Shown one piece after another: positions 1 to 11,204 of a stretch of DNA of 64,000 nucleotides. Under the pieces are notes generated by a model. That model was not told the DNA's origin. It ran no database searches and saw only the letters and a program-made list of their open reading frames with translations. Numbering within the stretch: the stretch's first letter is position 1; each line of letters begins with the position of its first letter. This DNA comes from Topomyia yanbarensis. Lineage: Eukaryota > Arthropoda > Insecta > Diptera > Culicidae. The position numbers were made by a program, and so were the translations under genes. The stretch is taken from positions 64,273,771-64,337,770 of the forward strand of contig NC_080672.1 of assembly GCF_030247195.1 (NCBI RefSeq), in the 5' to 3' direction.

Positions 1-1000
1 TTTTCGCGTTACAATGCAATTTCGTCGTCCAATGGTGTAGTGGATCGCCTGGTATTTGCTGTGTGGACTGCCAACTCGCCAATTGATGTTAGCCATCAGC
101 AACGCACTGCAGCATGCTACGTCGATAATGGATTCCCGGTCGTCTTCACAGAATGTGCAAGCGGAACCTTTGTTGCACAGCCTTACTGGACGCCAGGGTT
201 TCCAGAATATAACCTCTTGCGGTGGTTAGTCTGCTGCTCCACTCCACGGCCAGAGCATTAAAATTTCCTCCTATAACAAGCGGCGTTCGTCCGACTAACG
301 AGTCGGATAGTGCATCTAGTATCCGATTGAGCTGCTCTGGTGTCCACCGTTGGGGAGCGAAACAACAAATACGCCGTTGAACCTGGCGATCACGAAGCCT
401 TCGTGGGTACTATCCACCACCTTTTGGACAGAAAACCGTTCACCACTTGGATTGCCGTCATCCCTGCATTATCTACCGCCCAGGTACCGTTGTCGGGAAG
501 CACACGCACTTCGTTTCTGTTGTTGACTGCCACAACAGTTGCTGTGCAATGTCGCAATGATTGAGATTAAGCTGCGTAATCTCCATTATCATTGACCTAA
601 TTTCGCCTTTTTGTACTCTGGACATAAGAGCCTTTCCGTCATGTGGTCCTTTCCGCCCTCTTTTGTACAGAGCAAGCACTTCGGTTGCTTTTGCGGTCTC
701 TAGCAATGTGTCCCTTCTCCCCACATTTTCTACACAGATCAGATTTGTCCGGATCTCTACAGTTTCTTGTCTGATGGCCGAAACCCAGGCACCTGAAATA
801 CCTCTCCGTTTATTTAGTGGTTCTAGAAATCAATCGTAAAGAGCAATCGTAATACTATACGCCTTCCTCCACCTGATTAACATCTGCTCTTTCTCAAGGT
901 TACATTGCTCTATTGACGTGCTCCTCACTTTGTCTTGCGTTGTGATCGCGTCCAGATTCCTGCACTCGACCACCGATTCTTGAAATAAAGCTCTTAATCA
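1..1000 (-). mobile_element. Decayed non-LTR retrotransposon (ORF1 end plus endonuclease)
   Basis: On the minus strand, roughly 800-690 encodes a CCHC zinc-knuckle stretch (CRKCGEKGHIAR-like) of an ORF1/gag protein. At about 590 the second ORF begins with an endonuclease-type start (MEITQLNLNHCDIAQ), and 290-240 encodes GGNFNALAVEW, the usual endonuclease GDFNA motif with N replacing D. Several stops and frameshifts break both ORFs. The element runs off the left edge, so the reverse transcriptase is not seen. The motifs fit the I/R1/LOA-like group of insect LINEs, but the clade cannot be fixed. It probably lies in an intron of the BBS7 gene whose last exons follow on the plus strand. Confidence 0.8.
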
Positions 1001-1227
1001 ATAGACCTTTCTTCAGCTCGAAGCATCTCACCTTTCTTTATTGCGCTTGGTTCATACTACGTTCTTCTCTCGTTCTTTAAAAAATCGCAGCGTACGTCAC
1101 GTTTGCTTTGATGACTAGAGTGTCTCCCCTATATCTCTCTTCTGGTGCGACGGTCTTGGTCCTTCTTCACGTTGATATCGTTGGCAGACGCGTACAGGAA
1201 ATGCATGTCTATGGAGAGGGTTTCGGT

Positions 1228-1322
1228 ACAAGCAGTATACTGCCTATTTCGCAAGTCAGTCCCACGTAGGAAGGGAATCCCATTGAACATGAGACAGATT
1301 TATGATTATGGGCAGTATATGA
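1228..1322. repeat. Small hairpin MITE (TGCC...GTCAGTCCCA family)
   Basis: The arms ACTGCCTATTTCGCAAGTCA and the reverse complement of the bases ending at 1320 (ATACTGCCCATAATCATAAA) pair imperfectly around a short loop. The same arms occur at 10391-10470 and, in diverged form, at 25199-25240, 26036-26070, 58672-58747 and 58878-58945, so this is a dispersed foldback MITE. Confidence 0.6.
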
Positions 1323-1368
1323 GTAGTAAAATTTGAAAAGATGCTACATCTATTATTACTTATTCCAG

Positions 1369-2297
1369 AGCGGCAATAGTCTACTGGCTAGTTATCGTTG
1401 TCAGTCCAATACCAACCGGGTTGATCTGAAGTTCCGCACAGTCGAAGGACAGTGTGGTACTCTGCAGGTATACGTTACACCGAACCTACAACCGAAGTGT
1501 TGTCAGCTCAAACGGTACCCCATCAAACCACTTTCGCTGCACATGATTGTTCACAGCTTATCGGATGATGTGAAAGCTCGACCGATGGCGGTTCTTACAC
1601 TGAAGGGAGCCTTTAGTCAAGCTGAGATGCACAACTGGCTGATGAACACCATTCCGGAGATACCAGAAAAGACCTACGAGAACGACAAGATACGATTGAT
1701 ATTTCGACACGTGTTTGTCGGCACAGTGCTCATCTGTGAGTACGGTAAGGCGGAGGCCGACTTTAGAAGTGACAACATTTCAACAATCTCGATTCTCAAA
1801 GATTTTATTACCAAGGAAGCGACTAAAAAACGGATCAAACTTGAAATCATTACCAGTGGGTGAACATATGTTTCTACATTGTCCGATAATAATTATGGTT
1901 TTTTTTTGCAGATGTAAACGAACAAACCATACCAGGATTAATAAAACTTATCGAACCCAAGATTCTGCACTACAACAAACTGACCAAAGACTACCAAATA
2001 TTGCAAGCTCTCATCGACTTAGACATACGCAATGACGAAGAATTAAGCACACTTTCGGAAGAGTACCAAAATTTGTTGAAGAACCAACGACAAATAGAGA
2101 TAGAGTTCAAAAAACAACCAACCATATTGAATCGAATCTACGGAATTCTGACCGATCTCTACATCGACAAGTTCAAATTCAAAGGGGTCAACGTGAAAAC
2201 AAAACTTCCGCAACTGATAGATTTACTCGGGAACTATAACTTTGATGAACTGGTGCAATTTTTCAGTGTTATTAAAGCTGTTGATGATGAATATTAG
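1369..2297 (+). CDS. BBS7: BBS7 (Bardet-Biedl syndrome 7 protein), last two coding exons
   Basis: Two exons are visible. Exon A, 1369-1855, follows a TTATTCCAG acceptor in phase 0. Exon B, 1912-2297, follows a 56 bp intron (GTGGGT...TTGCAG, 1856-1911) and ends in TAG. The protein shows strong BBS7 hallmarks: RCQSNTNRVDLKFRTVEGQ, GTLQVYVTPNLQPK, SDNISTISILKDF, KEATKK and LYIDKFKFKGVNVKTK. BBS7 is a core subunit of the BBSome, which moves membrane cargo in cilia; in insects this means ciliated sensory neurons and sperm. These exons cover the C-terminal platform and coiled-coil part (about 290 residues). Upstream exons are not in the window. Using the nearby GT at 1860 instead shifts the frame, so the donor at 1856 was chosen. 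A possible AATAAA is at 2351-2356. Confidence 0.93.
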
Positions 2298-2741
2298 AAT
2301 CTGTAGTATTCTGAACCTTCGGGATCAATCCCAGAAGATGAGCGAATGGTAATAAAGAAAATGTTGGATCGAAAAGCAAACAAGGATTCGAAGGAATCAA
2401 CCTGCGTGTTTATTTCAGGACTCGTGGAAACCATTATGTACCAGAGCTGGGGCGCATGTTGCAATAGTTCTAGACTTGTTTTATGTTGTTTATTCAAATG
2501 GCATACTTACTCGTGTAAGTAACCTTAAATCATTCAACAAATTCTATAAACCATTACCTATAACTTTAAAATTATGATCATCGATCCTTAAAATAATTAA
2601 CGGAACGAAAATTTTTTTAGATCACTACACGTGATCAACCAGACAATTACAAATCAATACAGTTAACAAACTTAGCTTACCTTCGAGGGAAAGTTCGGAT
2701 ACAAAACGGAAACAGAATCCTTTGAACGGATGGGTAGTCGT
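2298..2741. other. Convergent intergenic spacer
   Basis: About 440 bp separates the stop codons of the convergent BBS7 (+) and ALKBH8 (-) genes. It contains AATAAA-like motifs on the plus strand (2351-2356) and A/T-rich sequence. No coding or repeat structure is seen. Confidence 0.6.
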
Positions 2742-4626
2742 TCACTCTTTCGTTCTAAACACAACACACCAATTGCCTTGATCGTAATAGCTCTCCTCGA
2801 TACTTATTCCTTCCACTGCCCGGCACAGGTCGTCTAGCTCATGTTTCTCGAATACGTGATAATATCGCAGGAAAGTCGCCTTCTTTTCTTGCTCCTCGTT
2901 TCGCAGCTTCCATGGAACCAGCAGATCCTGATGTTGAAACTGTGTTCTGTTAGTGTGAATTGGAAGCATCGAATCGAGTAAATAATTCACAGCCGGTATC
3001 GTTTCTTGCGGCGAATCACCCTCCGATCCGGACGGTTTATTGTTATGCTTATTCTGTCGTAGATAGCTAGACTTTTTTGCGTTCGCTTCCTGATTTTTGG
3101 CCCACACATAAACCAAAGCACGTCCACCGGGTCGAAGCACTCGAGCCATTTCGGAGATGGCTTGCCTGCGGCGTTCCTCTGTGGCTAGATGGTGAATAAC
3201 GGCAATACAGATGCAAGCATCCGCAGAAGCAGAACGAAATGGAAGTGCGAGACAATCACACTGCAATACATTAAGACCTCGGCCGGTGCATACTTTAAGC
3301 AGTTCATCGCTGCGGTCGCAACCGAGGGCGGCACTTTGTGGATTCAAAGCGAGATACTTTCCGTTGCCACAACCAATATCAATTAGAACAGAACCTGTAG
3401 GTAGGGAACGAAGAAATGTCTCAACCCTTGGCCATGGTGAGTGTCTAGTTTCGCTGAAATGTTTAGCGATTTCGTTGTACACTTTGTGAACATTTTCCAG
3501 CTCTAACTTGGCAGCATTCTCCCGCAAGTGCTTAGATCGAATCTCACATCGTTTTTTGTAAGAGTCGCATAAAGAGTGAAACTGACACTGGCACGGTTCA
3601 TCTCGCAATTTCCGGAAGGTAAAAGACGTACGCAACCCCCGTTTCCTGACTGTTAAACTATTGTTCATTTGAACGACATCCATCTTCCTAGGGGTTATAC
3701 CGTGAGTCCAACCATACCGGCTTTCACCGGACATAATCAGTAGTGATCTGGGAGGTAAATCAACGGTCAAATGGTTTCCTTTTGTATCACGAAAGTCCAT
3801 AGAGATGTCAGCCCCTAGCGAAAGAGATATAATCGGATCCTGGAAAGCACTGTGGGTATCAACGTGAGGCGGGATTCCTTGACCTGGTTCATATCGGTTA
3901 ACTGTCAGCTGATCTGGAACATGCCATCCAAGCTCTGGATGGCTTTTTTGCAATTTGTCCCAAAGTTGATTACAAACCAAAGGAATTGATTGCTCCAAAG
4001 GTTTGCTTTTGTCCACATTGTTACTCCCATACAAAAACTCATACCCAAAGTGTTTAACACGTCGATGCTTCAGATTGCCCTCCAGTTCCTTCTCATCATT
4101 CGAATCAATTATCTGAATCAACTCCAGTTCCAGTTTTTCATCAATAAAATCCGGCAAAAGTATTAGTCCAGGTGGTAACCCTCTTGTGCACAGTTGCGCA
4201 TCACGAGATTTTGTGGTCGGCGGTTTCAAGCAATATGCCATTAAAAGAACACAATCATCTTGTCCCAGTGGAGCTTTTCCATTCATAGCTGTTAATGCCG
4301 CTTGAGCCATTTGTGATGAGTAGAACCTTAAATAACAGTAGGATTTTCCAGCTGGAAGCTCGACATCCTTCAGTGAAACTCCGTAGCGTAGTACTGCATC
4401 AACGAGGACTTCCTGTCGTAAACCTGTAGCAATGCCTGCATTACAGACAATAACGTTCTGGAAAGGTACCATACTATAAATCATGGCAAATAATATTATT
4501 TCAAATCCAATGACCAACCTCAGTCGGTGGACCGCTGAACTCAAGGCCCGTTTCACGAAAAATTATCTGTTGACACCGTTTGATTTTTTTAATTATCTTC
4601 TTTTCAGCATTTTTCGAGAGCGTCAT
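2742..4626 (-). CDS. ALKBH8: ALKBH8: tRNA wobble-uridine methyltransferase/hydroxylase, complete two-exon gene
   Basis: Exon 1 is 4626-4519 (ATG, 36 codons, begins MTLSKNAEKK), then a 61 bp intron (4518-4458, GTTGGT...TTCCAG), then exon 2, 4457-2742. The predicted protein is 607 aa; the human protein is a little longer. An RRM-like part spans about 37-112. An AlkB Fe(II)/2-oxoglutarate domain spans about 128-320, with metal ligands H234, D236 and H288 and the R312xxxxxR318 2OG-binding motif. A Cys-rich zinc-binding link lies at 325-340. A Rossmann methyltransferase follows, with motif I DIGCGNG at 396-402. The family forms and hydroxylates mcm5U at tRNA position 34. All key residues are present, so it looks functional. 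The long open frame upstream of 4457 reads through the intron and has no ATG in its first 24 codons; exon 1 is in another frame and matches the family's basic N-terminus. Confidence 0.93.
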
Positions 4627-7200
4627 TCTTGCAATCAGTTTTCAGTAATATTCAAATAGTTATTGTTTCACATATTTAAAATATTTCATCGTGTTCAATA
4701 AAATTACAAATTTATAAACAACTCTGACATATTCAGGGTGGCCACTGACGTATTTACATTTACGAATTCTACACCGAGGAAAAAATACTTTTAAAACACA
4801 CTATAATCCAACCAAAAGTTGTTCAGCAATTTCTTTCAACGACTTGCACAGTAATGTGATATTTTTACGACGGTGTCAGCAAATTGTTTAAAAAATTGCG
4901 GTAAAGCTTCCACTTTAGCGATTTTCAGTAATTTTTCGAATAATTGCTGAAACCCGTAATATTTTTCACTGAATTTATCAGCAATTCGACACAGATTTTT
5001 CATTAGGGCCTAAATCGCAATGTACTCAAATGGAGAAAAATAAGTTTCAATATTCGGCGATGCTTTTCTAAATGTAGCTTTTATTGTAGGTATGAATTAC
5101 TTTATGACCATGTTTTTCCTGAAGCATCTTTGGTACCTTATGACAATATAACAAATAATTTAATTCCTATGTGCTTTTAGTGGTTAGAAACTATAAGAAT
5201 GCTTACGCCCAATTTGCATTCCAGTCATGATTTCGCCCTTCAGCACCCACTATTTGCGAAAGGGTGAACATAATTTTCAGAAGGGCGGTAAATGGGCTAA
5301 ACTGACTCTGTCTTGCTAGGTAGGGCTGGCTAAATGGGCGAGCTTGACAGTATATTTTTTAATAGGGCTCAGCAAATGGGCGCATAGAAACCCCATGTAA
5401 ATGCAAGGGCGCGTGCAATTTTTCTTAAAATTTCATGAAAATATCGAAATATTCGAATGTTTATGTGCAACATTATCATAGTAGATACTGTTTATCATTT
5501 ATATAATAGAACCGGCGTTTACAGAATAATTTTGTGAATAATAACCATTCGCCCCGGTCCTGTCTAAAAATGTAAGTTTAGCCTTTATATTCCATATGAG
5601 AAGAAGGGCCTAGTCGAAATCTCGAAGAAAATGCATGTTTCGCCGTTTTGTTTTCTTTAATTATAAATGGAACTAAAAACCATTTTAACTCATTTTTACC
5701 TCAATCTTGTAGTATTTTTGTCGCATAATGTCATAATAGCGAAAACGCAGTTTGTTTACCTTTGCGATTTAAGCCCTAATGAAAGATCTATGTCAAATTC
5801 TGTTTTTTCCCTACATAAAATTTCACTGTACCCAGCAATTAAAATTAAGTCCCGATAGTTTCAGGAGTACTATGAATCGGCTATGGCTAAGCTTCTATTG
5901 GCGATTCTACGTTGAAACCGCTCGCAGATAGCGCTGGAAGGAAAGTGTTACTGATTTGATTCTGTTCTGTCATAGTGCATATATTTTCTGTAAACATTGG
6001 TAAAAAATGACTTTTAAACACCAAATTACCGATCAATTTGTTGATAATTGTTTATGAAAATGAAGGAAAACCATCATTTTATAAGATGACGAGTAAACAT
6101 CTTGCGAAAAGAGTGTAAAACATAGTGGTTTCTAATATTATTCGCAGAGCTATATGCGCGCTGTTTCGAAATGTAATTTGTTGAGGACCGTAGCCGCCGC
6201 AACAGCATTTCCCGTTCGTCCTAAGTTAAGCTAAACCTTCATGAGATGGTGTAAATTCATGAAACTTTCCAGATCAGGCGAGGAAAGAATATATCCGGCT
6301 AATAGGAAAGTGTCAGCTTTGTATCATGCACAGCCGATCCTTCTCTCCGATAGTCTTCACTGAATCTCCTACGTAGTTCAAAATATGAAGGAGTTTAACA
6401 TTGGTACTGGTTGGGTCTCGATTTCGAGTTGGAACTTTATTTATGAAACGATTTTTTATAACCACAATAATACCCCGATTACATTTCGAAGAAATGTATG
6501 AGTGAAATAGTTGCAAATGGCTGTAATTTCAGAATAATTGCAAATAAAACTAAATTTCTTACTCGTTTCATTCATATTTTGGCAGTGGTAAGCTTTTTCC
6601 GAGAAGATAATGAAGATTTTGTTGTAAGCTACGACTCACTTACGGGTGAAAAAACCAAACTGTATCACTTTGCCAGTTCATGAGCTGAATCATAGGTGTC
6701 GCATGACTAATTTTGGCTTTGCCGCAAATCGCCAATCACGTTACAAGATTGCCGAGGTGCTGCAAAATATACCCAAAAAAAAACTGTGTTTAATAAGCAA
6801 AAAACAAACGCTTACCTTTATTCTCCACTATTAAAATTTTACAACCACAGATGCAAAGTCAAACCAAAGAAGTTTGGTTTGTTTGCCTCACGAAATACCT
6901 AACCTCAACCGGTTTTTGCAGCGCAATTTTTTTTGTTTCCTCACGAAACAATTCGGCGCCGTTTCGTTTTCAACGGGAGTAAAAAGGTCAATAAAGCTGT
7001 ATTGAATTATGGCATTTTCACGATATTATTTCTTATAATAATCTCAACACATTCCTATGAATTTCATAAGGTGAACTACTGTTTATGAAATGCATAAGCG
7101 TTTTACGGAATCAAAATTGTGCAGGTTCATAAGTAGCAATTTATGAAAATCTTAAGAATTTTATCTTCAGTGTAATTTTCACGCGGCGAAACAAATCTAG
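4627..7200. other. Intergenic region with no recognised gene
   Basis: A/T-rich spacer upstream of ALKBH8. Around 5212-5400 there is a G-rich patch with repeated GGGCTAAATGGGC-like words. 6869-6956 resembles 56105-56195 (see separate entry). Short open frames here have no recognisable domains or codon pattern. Confidence 0.5.
6869..6956. repeat. Dispersed repeat fragment shared with 56105-56195
   Basis: The segment starting GTTTGGTTTGTTTGCCTCAC and continuing through AACCGGTTTTTGC and the CACGAAACAATTCGGC block recurs at 56105-56195 in the same order with about 80-85% identity by eye. This is a shared, unidentified repeat. Confidence 0.6.
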
Positions 7201-7208
7201 CAAAGCAT

Positions 7209-7608
7209 TTGAAAAGGGTCCAAATGCCAATTGTAAACATTGAAAAAATTGCAAAGGAAGCTTTAGCAAAGAAAGAGAAGACACGTGGCCAATTTGATCC
7301 AGCCCTAACCTCAATATTGAACCAGCTTCTGATTGGTCGTTTTGCCAGTCAAGAGCGTGACAATATAACTACGTGTATTATTAAGAGAGACACGAATAAA
7401 CATAAAATTCAATTGTTAAATGCAGCTAGTATTGTGAATTCTAGACAGAGGGTCGATATTTGAGGTACAATTATTTTCATCAATTGTGAAAAATATGCAA
7501 ATGGAATCTGGCAACGATGGATACTTGTCTTTGGAATTACGACAGGGCCTGGTAGAGAAAATTAAGAAAAGCAAGAAGCTAGGGGAAGATCATTCTAGGA
7601 ATGTTTAA
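7209..7608 (+). pseudogene. Unidentified coding remnant
   Basis: An open frame from about 7224 (MPIVNIEKIAKEALAKKEKT) runs to 7463. A second frame continues after it (from about 7450 to 7608, containing MQMESGNDGYLSLELRQGLV and ending in KKLGEDHSRNV). The second part is in another frame, so one frameshift would join them into roughly 130 residues. The charged, helical composition looks more like protein than the flanking A/T-rich DNA. I do not recognise the family; a transposon or captured gene fragment is possible. Confidence 0.35.
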
Positions 7609-7875
7609 AAAAATTGCATCAAATTAGAAAAAATGCATTTATTTCCATTTTTGCAACAACTTTGCACTCCCTCGCAGAAAGGTTTGTTCAAAAAACGTCC
7701 TGCGCTGATCCATTTTGTTCGACGTTTTGTGGAATGTAGGGCTAGTTTTTTCGTAGGGTTTTGACGTCTTACACGCAACTCAAAAGACATTGCACGCAAC
7801 GCAAAATGCATTATGAATTTCTATTTTGATGGAAATAAATGCATTTAATTTCGCTGATTTTTAAAAATGCATCAC
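7605..7875. repeat. Palindromic A/T-rich MITE-like element
   Basis: TTTAAAAAAATTGCATCA at the left pairs imperfectly with TTTTTAAAAATGCAT near 7860, and the inner words GCATTTATTTCCAT and ATGGAAATAAATGC also pair. This gives a foldback structure of about 270 bp without coding potential. Confidence 0.45.
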
Positions 7876-8776
7876 AAGTGTTCTGCCCCTAGGCAAGAAG
7901 CCTGTTGTCCTCTCTTCTCTTAGGCAAAGATAAACTATTTAATAGGGATCTTTAGAGGTGTGCGGGTTAAGACATTTTCTGATGCAGATTAGTACTGAGT
8001 TAATATCTCAATCCTTTTTCTGTTTTTAAGCCCGAAACTATTGAAAAAAAACATTTTTTAGTTTGTTTCCTTTTAGGACACATCCAAACCCATGCTTTCA
8101 CGATTCTATAGGTTGTCTCATCAGATCTACCATAATTTGGAGATGAAACTTGGGATTGCAAAGTACCAGATCATGCTGTGTGGGGTGCTGTCCCAGTTAC
8201 CCAGTCAAAAATGGCAAGTTGCTGGCAATTAGGGGGCTATTTAAAAATGCAATATTTGGACGATTTGCCGCCCTACCCGCTCTTAAATCGTCCAGAAAAC
8301 GCGCCCTCAATCGGCCTTAATTGCCTAATTGCAACAAGAGAATAAGAAAAGCAAAAAAAATCCATTTTATTCGAAAACATAATTGATGAAAAAGAGCATA
8401 AGTAAAACGCTTTTTATGCAGTTAGGTAGAACACAATAAATATCTTTCTAAATAACATTGTAAAATACTAATATGGACATGAAAGGTGAAGCCAACTGTG
8501 AATAACAAAATATTTTTTAAATAAAATCGCAATACTTGTTCTGCTTGTTTGCATTGTATGACGTTATGCTCGTTTGGCTTCGGTTTATGACTGTTTGGCT
8601 TGATAAAAGTATCTGCGCTGGTTTATTACTATGAGTGCCTATACATTGTACCTATGGCGTTGCAAGAAATATATCTGCCTGATTTGGCGTACAACGTTCG
8701 ACCAGTTAGTGCCCGCTCTACTTGCTTCCGAAAAACTAGTTAGTAAAGATCAGATACAACACACAACTTATGATTA
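7876..8776. other. Non-coding spacer
   Basis: About 900 bp of A/T-rich sequence with no open frame, RNA gene or clear repeat that I can recognise. Confidence 0.4.
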
Positions 8777-8902
8777 TTGCTATTTATCAGTGTGAGATCG
8801 GGCTGTCTCAATAACCTATTTCTGCAACCTATGTGCATTAACTGTACACCTACCGACTCACCGTTGCACTTGACAGTGTGTGCAGTGCTTTATGGTCACA
8901 CC

Positions 8903-9058
8903 TACACGTTCAATATTTTTGTCAATACCAGTATTGACGATATTGTTGCAATATTTCACTCCCGTTTGAAATCCACATCGTCAATACAACTTTTTTCCAT
9001 TACACGTACAATACTTTCGACAATACTCTCTAGTATTGGCAAAAATATTGAACGTGTA
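8903..9058. mobile_element. MITE Q, copy 1 (TACACGTTCAATATTTTTG termini)
   Basis: TACACGTTCAATATTTTTGT at the left is matched by its near-perfect inverse complement ending GAACGTGTA at 9058; the element is about 156 bp. The paralogous locus around 37680 (TTTATGGTCATATCTATGAC) lacks it. Confidence 0.85.
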
Positions 9059-9135
9059 AGGGCCGCTTATGACCGCGCACCCGGCTTTCCTTGAGCGTTT
9101 TGGTGGCTCAGAGGCTGTCTTTCAATAACGACCCT

Positions 9136-9291
9136 TACACGTTCAATATTTTTGTCAATACTAGAGAGTATTGACAAAAGTATTGTACGTGTGATGGAAA
9201 AACGTTGTATTGACGATGTGAATTTCAAATGGGATTGAAATATTGTAACAATATCGTTAATACTTGTATTGTCAAAAATATTGAACGTGTA
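9136..9291. mobile_element. MITE Q, copy 2, opposite internal orientation
   Basis: Same terminal inverted repeats and the same internal sequence as 8903-9058 but reversed. The empty site is visible in the paralogous repeat near 37740-37755. CAAT or AAT on both sides may be the target duplication. Confidence 0.85.
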
Positions 9292-10390
9292 AAGCGGCCC
9301 AATGTTGCTCAGGTATACATTGCTCCTACATACATACATACAGGCATACATACGGGCTTACATTCATACATACATACATACTATTTGGCACAAGTTTAGA
9401 GCGTGTAACGTCGACATATTGGCAAATTTCGCATTGAATCCGCTTGTCTCATCCTATAATCTCCTTTTAGTCTCCTAGGTCCGAAGCGGATCAATCAACC
9501 ATTAATTGACACAGTAACAATACTAACAGTATTAGTCCTTACTTTGCGAATACTTTTTCCAACAACTGTGCTGTTTCATCTCTAACTTATTACGGAATTC
9601 GATTATTCCTGTTCTAGTCAATATTGAATACGTATATACAGTATGGATCAGGCAAATGCTCATTTTTTCTATTATCATTATGCTGAATAGTTAGACGAGT
9701 GAAGGCATTTTAGGGTTTCACAAAAAGAATCTGCCCATAAAGGACATAAGAAAATATTTTGTTTGCTCGAACCGAATGTCCGCTTGGTTCGATTTGATCA
9801 GACCACACCGACCCGAAAGGGCTGCTTATCATTTCCGAGAGCCGGTGTGCTTGGTCGAGTTGAATAATCATAAGAACAAGTCCTGAATAATGAGAATGCG
9901 TCATGCTAGTCGAAGGCCACATGCCCAGCGACATCTCATACAGTTCCTGAAATTAGATGTGTATTAGTGCTACTTACAGATTTCATTTCATAGGTAGTAA
10001 GTGTCTCATTCCCTCTTGTAAAACTCGCTTACCGCTTTCGTCCGGCATTTCGACGCCGTCGGTCGACCGTCTCATAGAAGACATCTCTTTCATCATCTTT
10101 ACTCAATTTCCGCCGGAACTCGAATATAAGACGCTCAAGGAGTTCTACTGGCTCGAATATCAACTATCTGAAGCGAAAAAGATATAAAATATCATTTTGT
10201 ACATATTCCCTAATCCTATAATTAACTAAGGCTGTCTGTCGATTCTAATCCAGAAAGGATAATTATGTGACCATCAAGAATAGGTCAGACAACCTTAATT
10301 GACCTCCTTCGACACCAGATTGGCCTTACCAAGCCGTAACGTGGGTGGCGGTGTGAAAACTGCCGAGTAGAGGTTGAAGCAACATCTGAT

Positions 10391-10470
10391 CTGCCCATAA
10401 TCGCATGTCAGTCCCATGTTCTATGGCATTCCATATCCACATGGGACTGACTTCCGATTATAGGCAGTGA
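10391..10470. repeat. Small hairpin MITE (CTGCCCATAATCGCATGTCA arms)
   Basis: CTGCCCATAATCGCATGTCA with AGTCCCATGT pairs with the inverse complement 45 bp later, ending TTATAGGCAG. It belongs to the same family as 1228-1322. Confidence 0.75.
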
Positions 10471-10560
10471 TGTTGCTCCAAATGTATGTGATATGCAAGA
10501 CTGACTTGAATAGTTCACACAACTAGACTCACTGTTCTTTATTTACCCACCATGATAGTT

Positions 10561-11158
10561 TTTCTCTATAGTTTTTGAAATAATTTTGAAACGCTGTGCC
10601 GGAAATAGGTACACGACAATATGTTTCCGTATCATTTAGATAAATGTGTCATTTGAATCTCATTATAGATTTTTGTCGTTAAAACTTTCGCAATTATTGT
10701 TAATTATCGTTAATCGGACATGCCGGTAAACGAAAAAATAAGCGATGCTTCATTCCTGTGAAGCGGCAACAGAATGTACACGGCAGTGATCAAAATGCAA
10801 AATGGAAGGAAATTTTGTCCAATTTGTACCTCCCACATCCAGGGATTTTTACAAAACCATTTTCAGCCTGCTATACTGCCCATGGTCGCAAATCAGTCAT
10901 ACAAAGATAGGAAATCCCCCGAAAATGCGAAATATACGATCATAGGTAGTATAGCGATTTAAATTACGATTTGTTTCGATTTGCTTCCTTGACCTGAGTT
11001 GAAGTGTATGCTGATAGTTTGTCGTCCAAATTCTAGATTGACGAATGAATAACAATTTAAAGCTACTCACAAATAAATTGAACAAACAAACCACGCCAAA
11101 AAAAGAGTGCATTGCCCCTTCTACTCTACAAGTAACACATCACGTATCTTTGGCACAT
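10561..11158. other. Spacer 3' of the helicase gene
   Basis: No gene seen. About 10868-10960 contains another degenerate copy of the TGCCCAT..GTCGCAAATCAGTC hairpin family. Confidence 0.4.
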
Positions 11159-11164
11159 TTTATT
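11159..11164 (-). promoter_or_regulatory. Polyadenylation signal AATAAA of the helicase gene
   Basis: A minus-strand AATAAA lies about 40 bases downstream of the TAA stop at 11207-11205, in the expected place for the mRNA 3' end. Confidence 0.55.
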
Positions 11165-11204
11165 TTTACTTTCCGTCATCGAGCGTAAAGCTTGCCCACC
11201 TCAT

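Larger units (their letters stand above)
8777..10560. mobile_element. Dispersed repeat family A, copy 1
   Basis: The text from ATCGGGCTGTCTCAATAACC through the CCGTTGCACTTGACA block, the GGTCCGAAGCGGATCAATC block, the TCGACGCC box (about 10048) and the CTGGCTCGAATATCAACTAT box is found again in pieces at 26279-26329, 35420-35465 and 37630-38890 (copy 2) and at 43540-43870 (copy 3). It has no convincing ORF. Two MITEs (8903-9058, 9136-9291) are inserted in this copy and missing from copy 2, so copy 2 shows the empty sites. A small hairpin MITE lies at 10391-10470. The class is unknown. Confidence 0.7.

Noticed and set aside
4458..4556. Hydrophobic N-terminal extension of ALKBH8 (possible membrane anchor)
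   Set aside because: It begins at a GTG codon, covers a 61 bp intron with good borders, and a better first exon exists in another frame.
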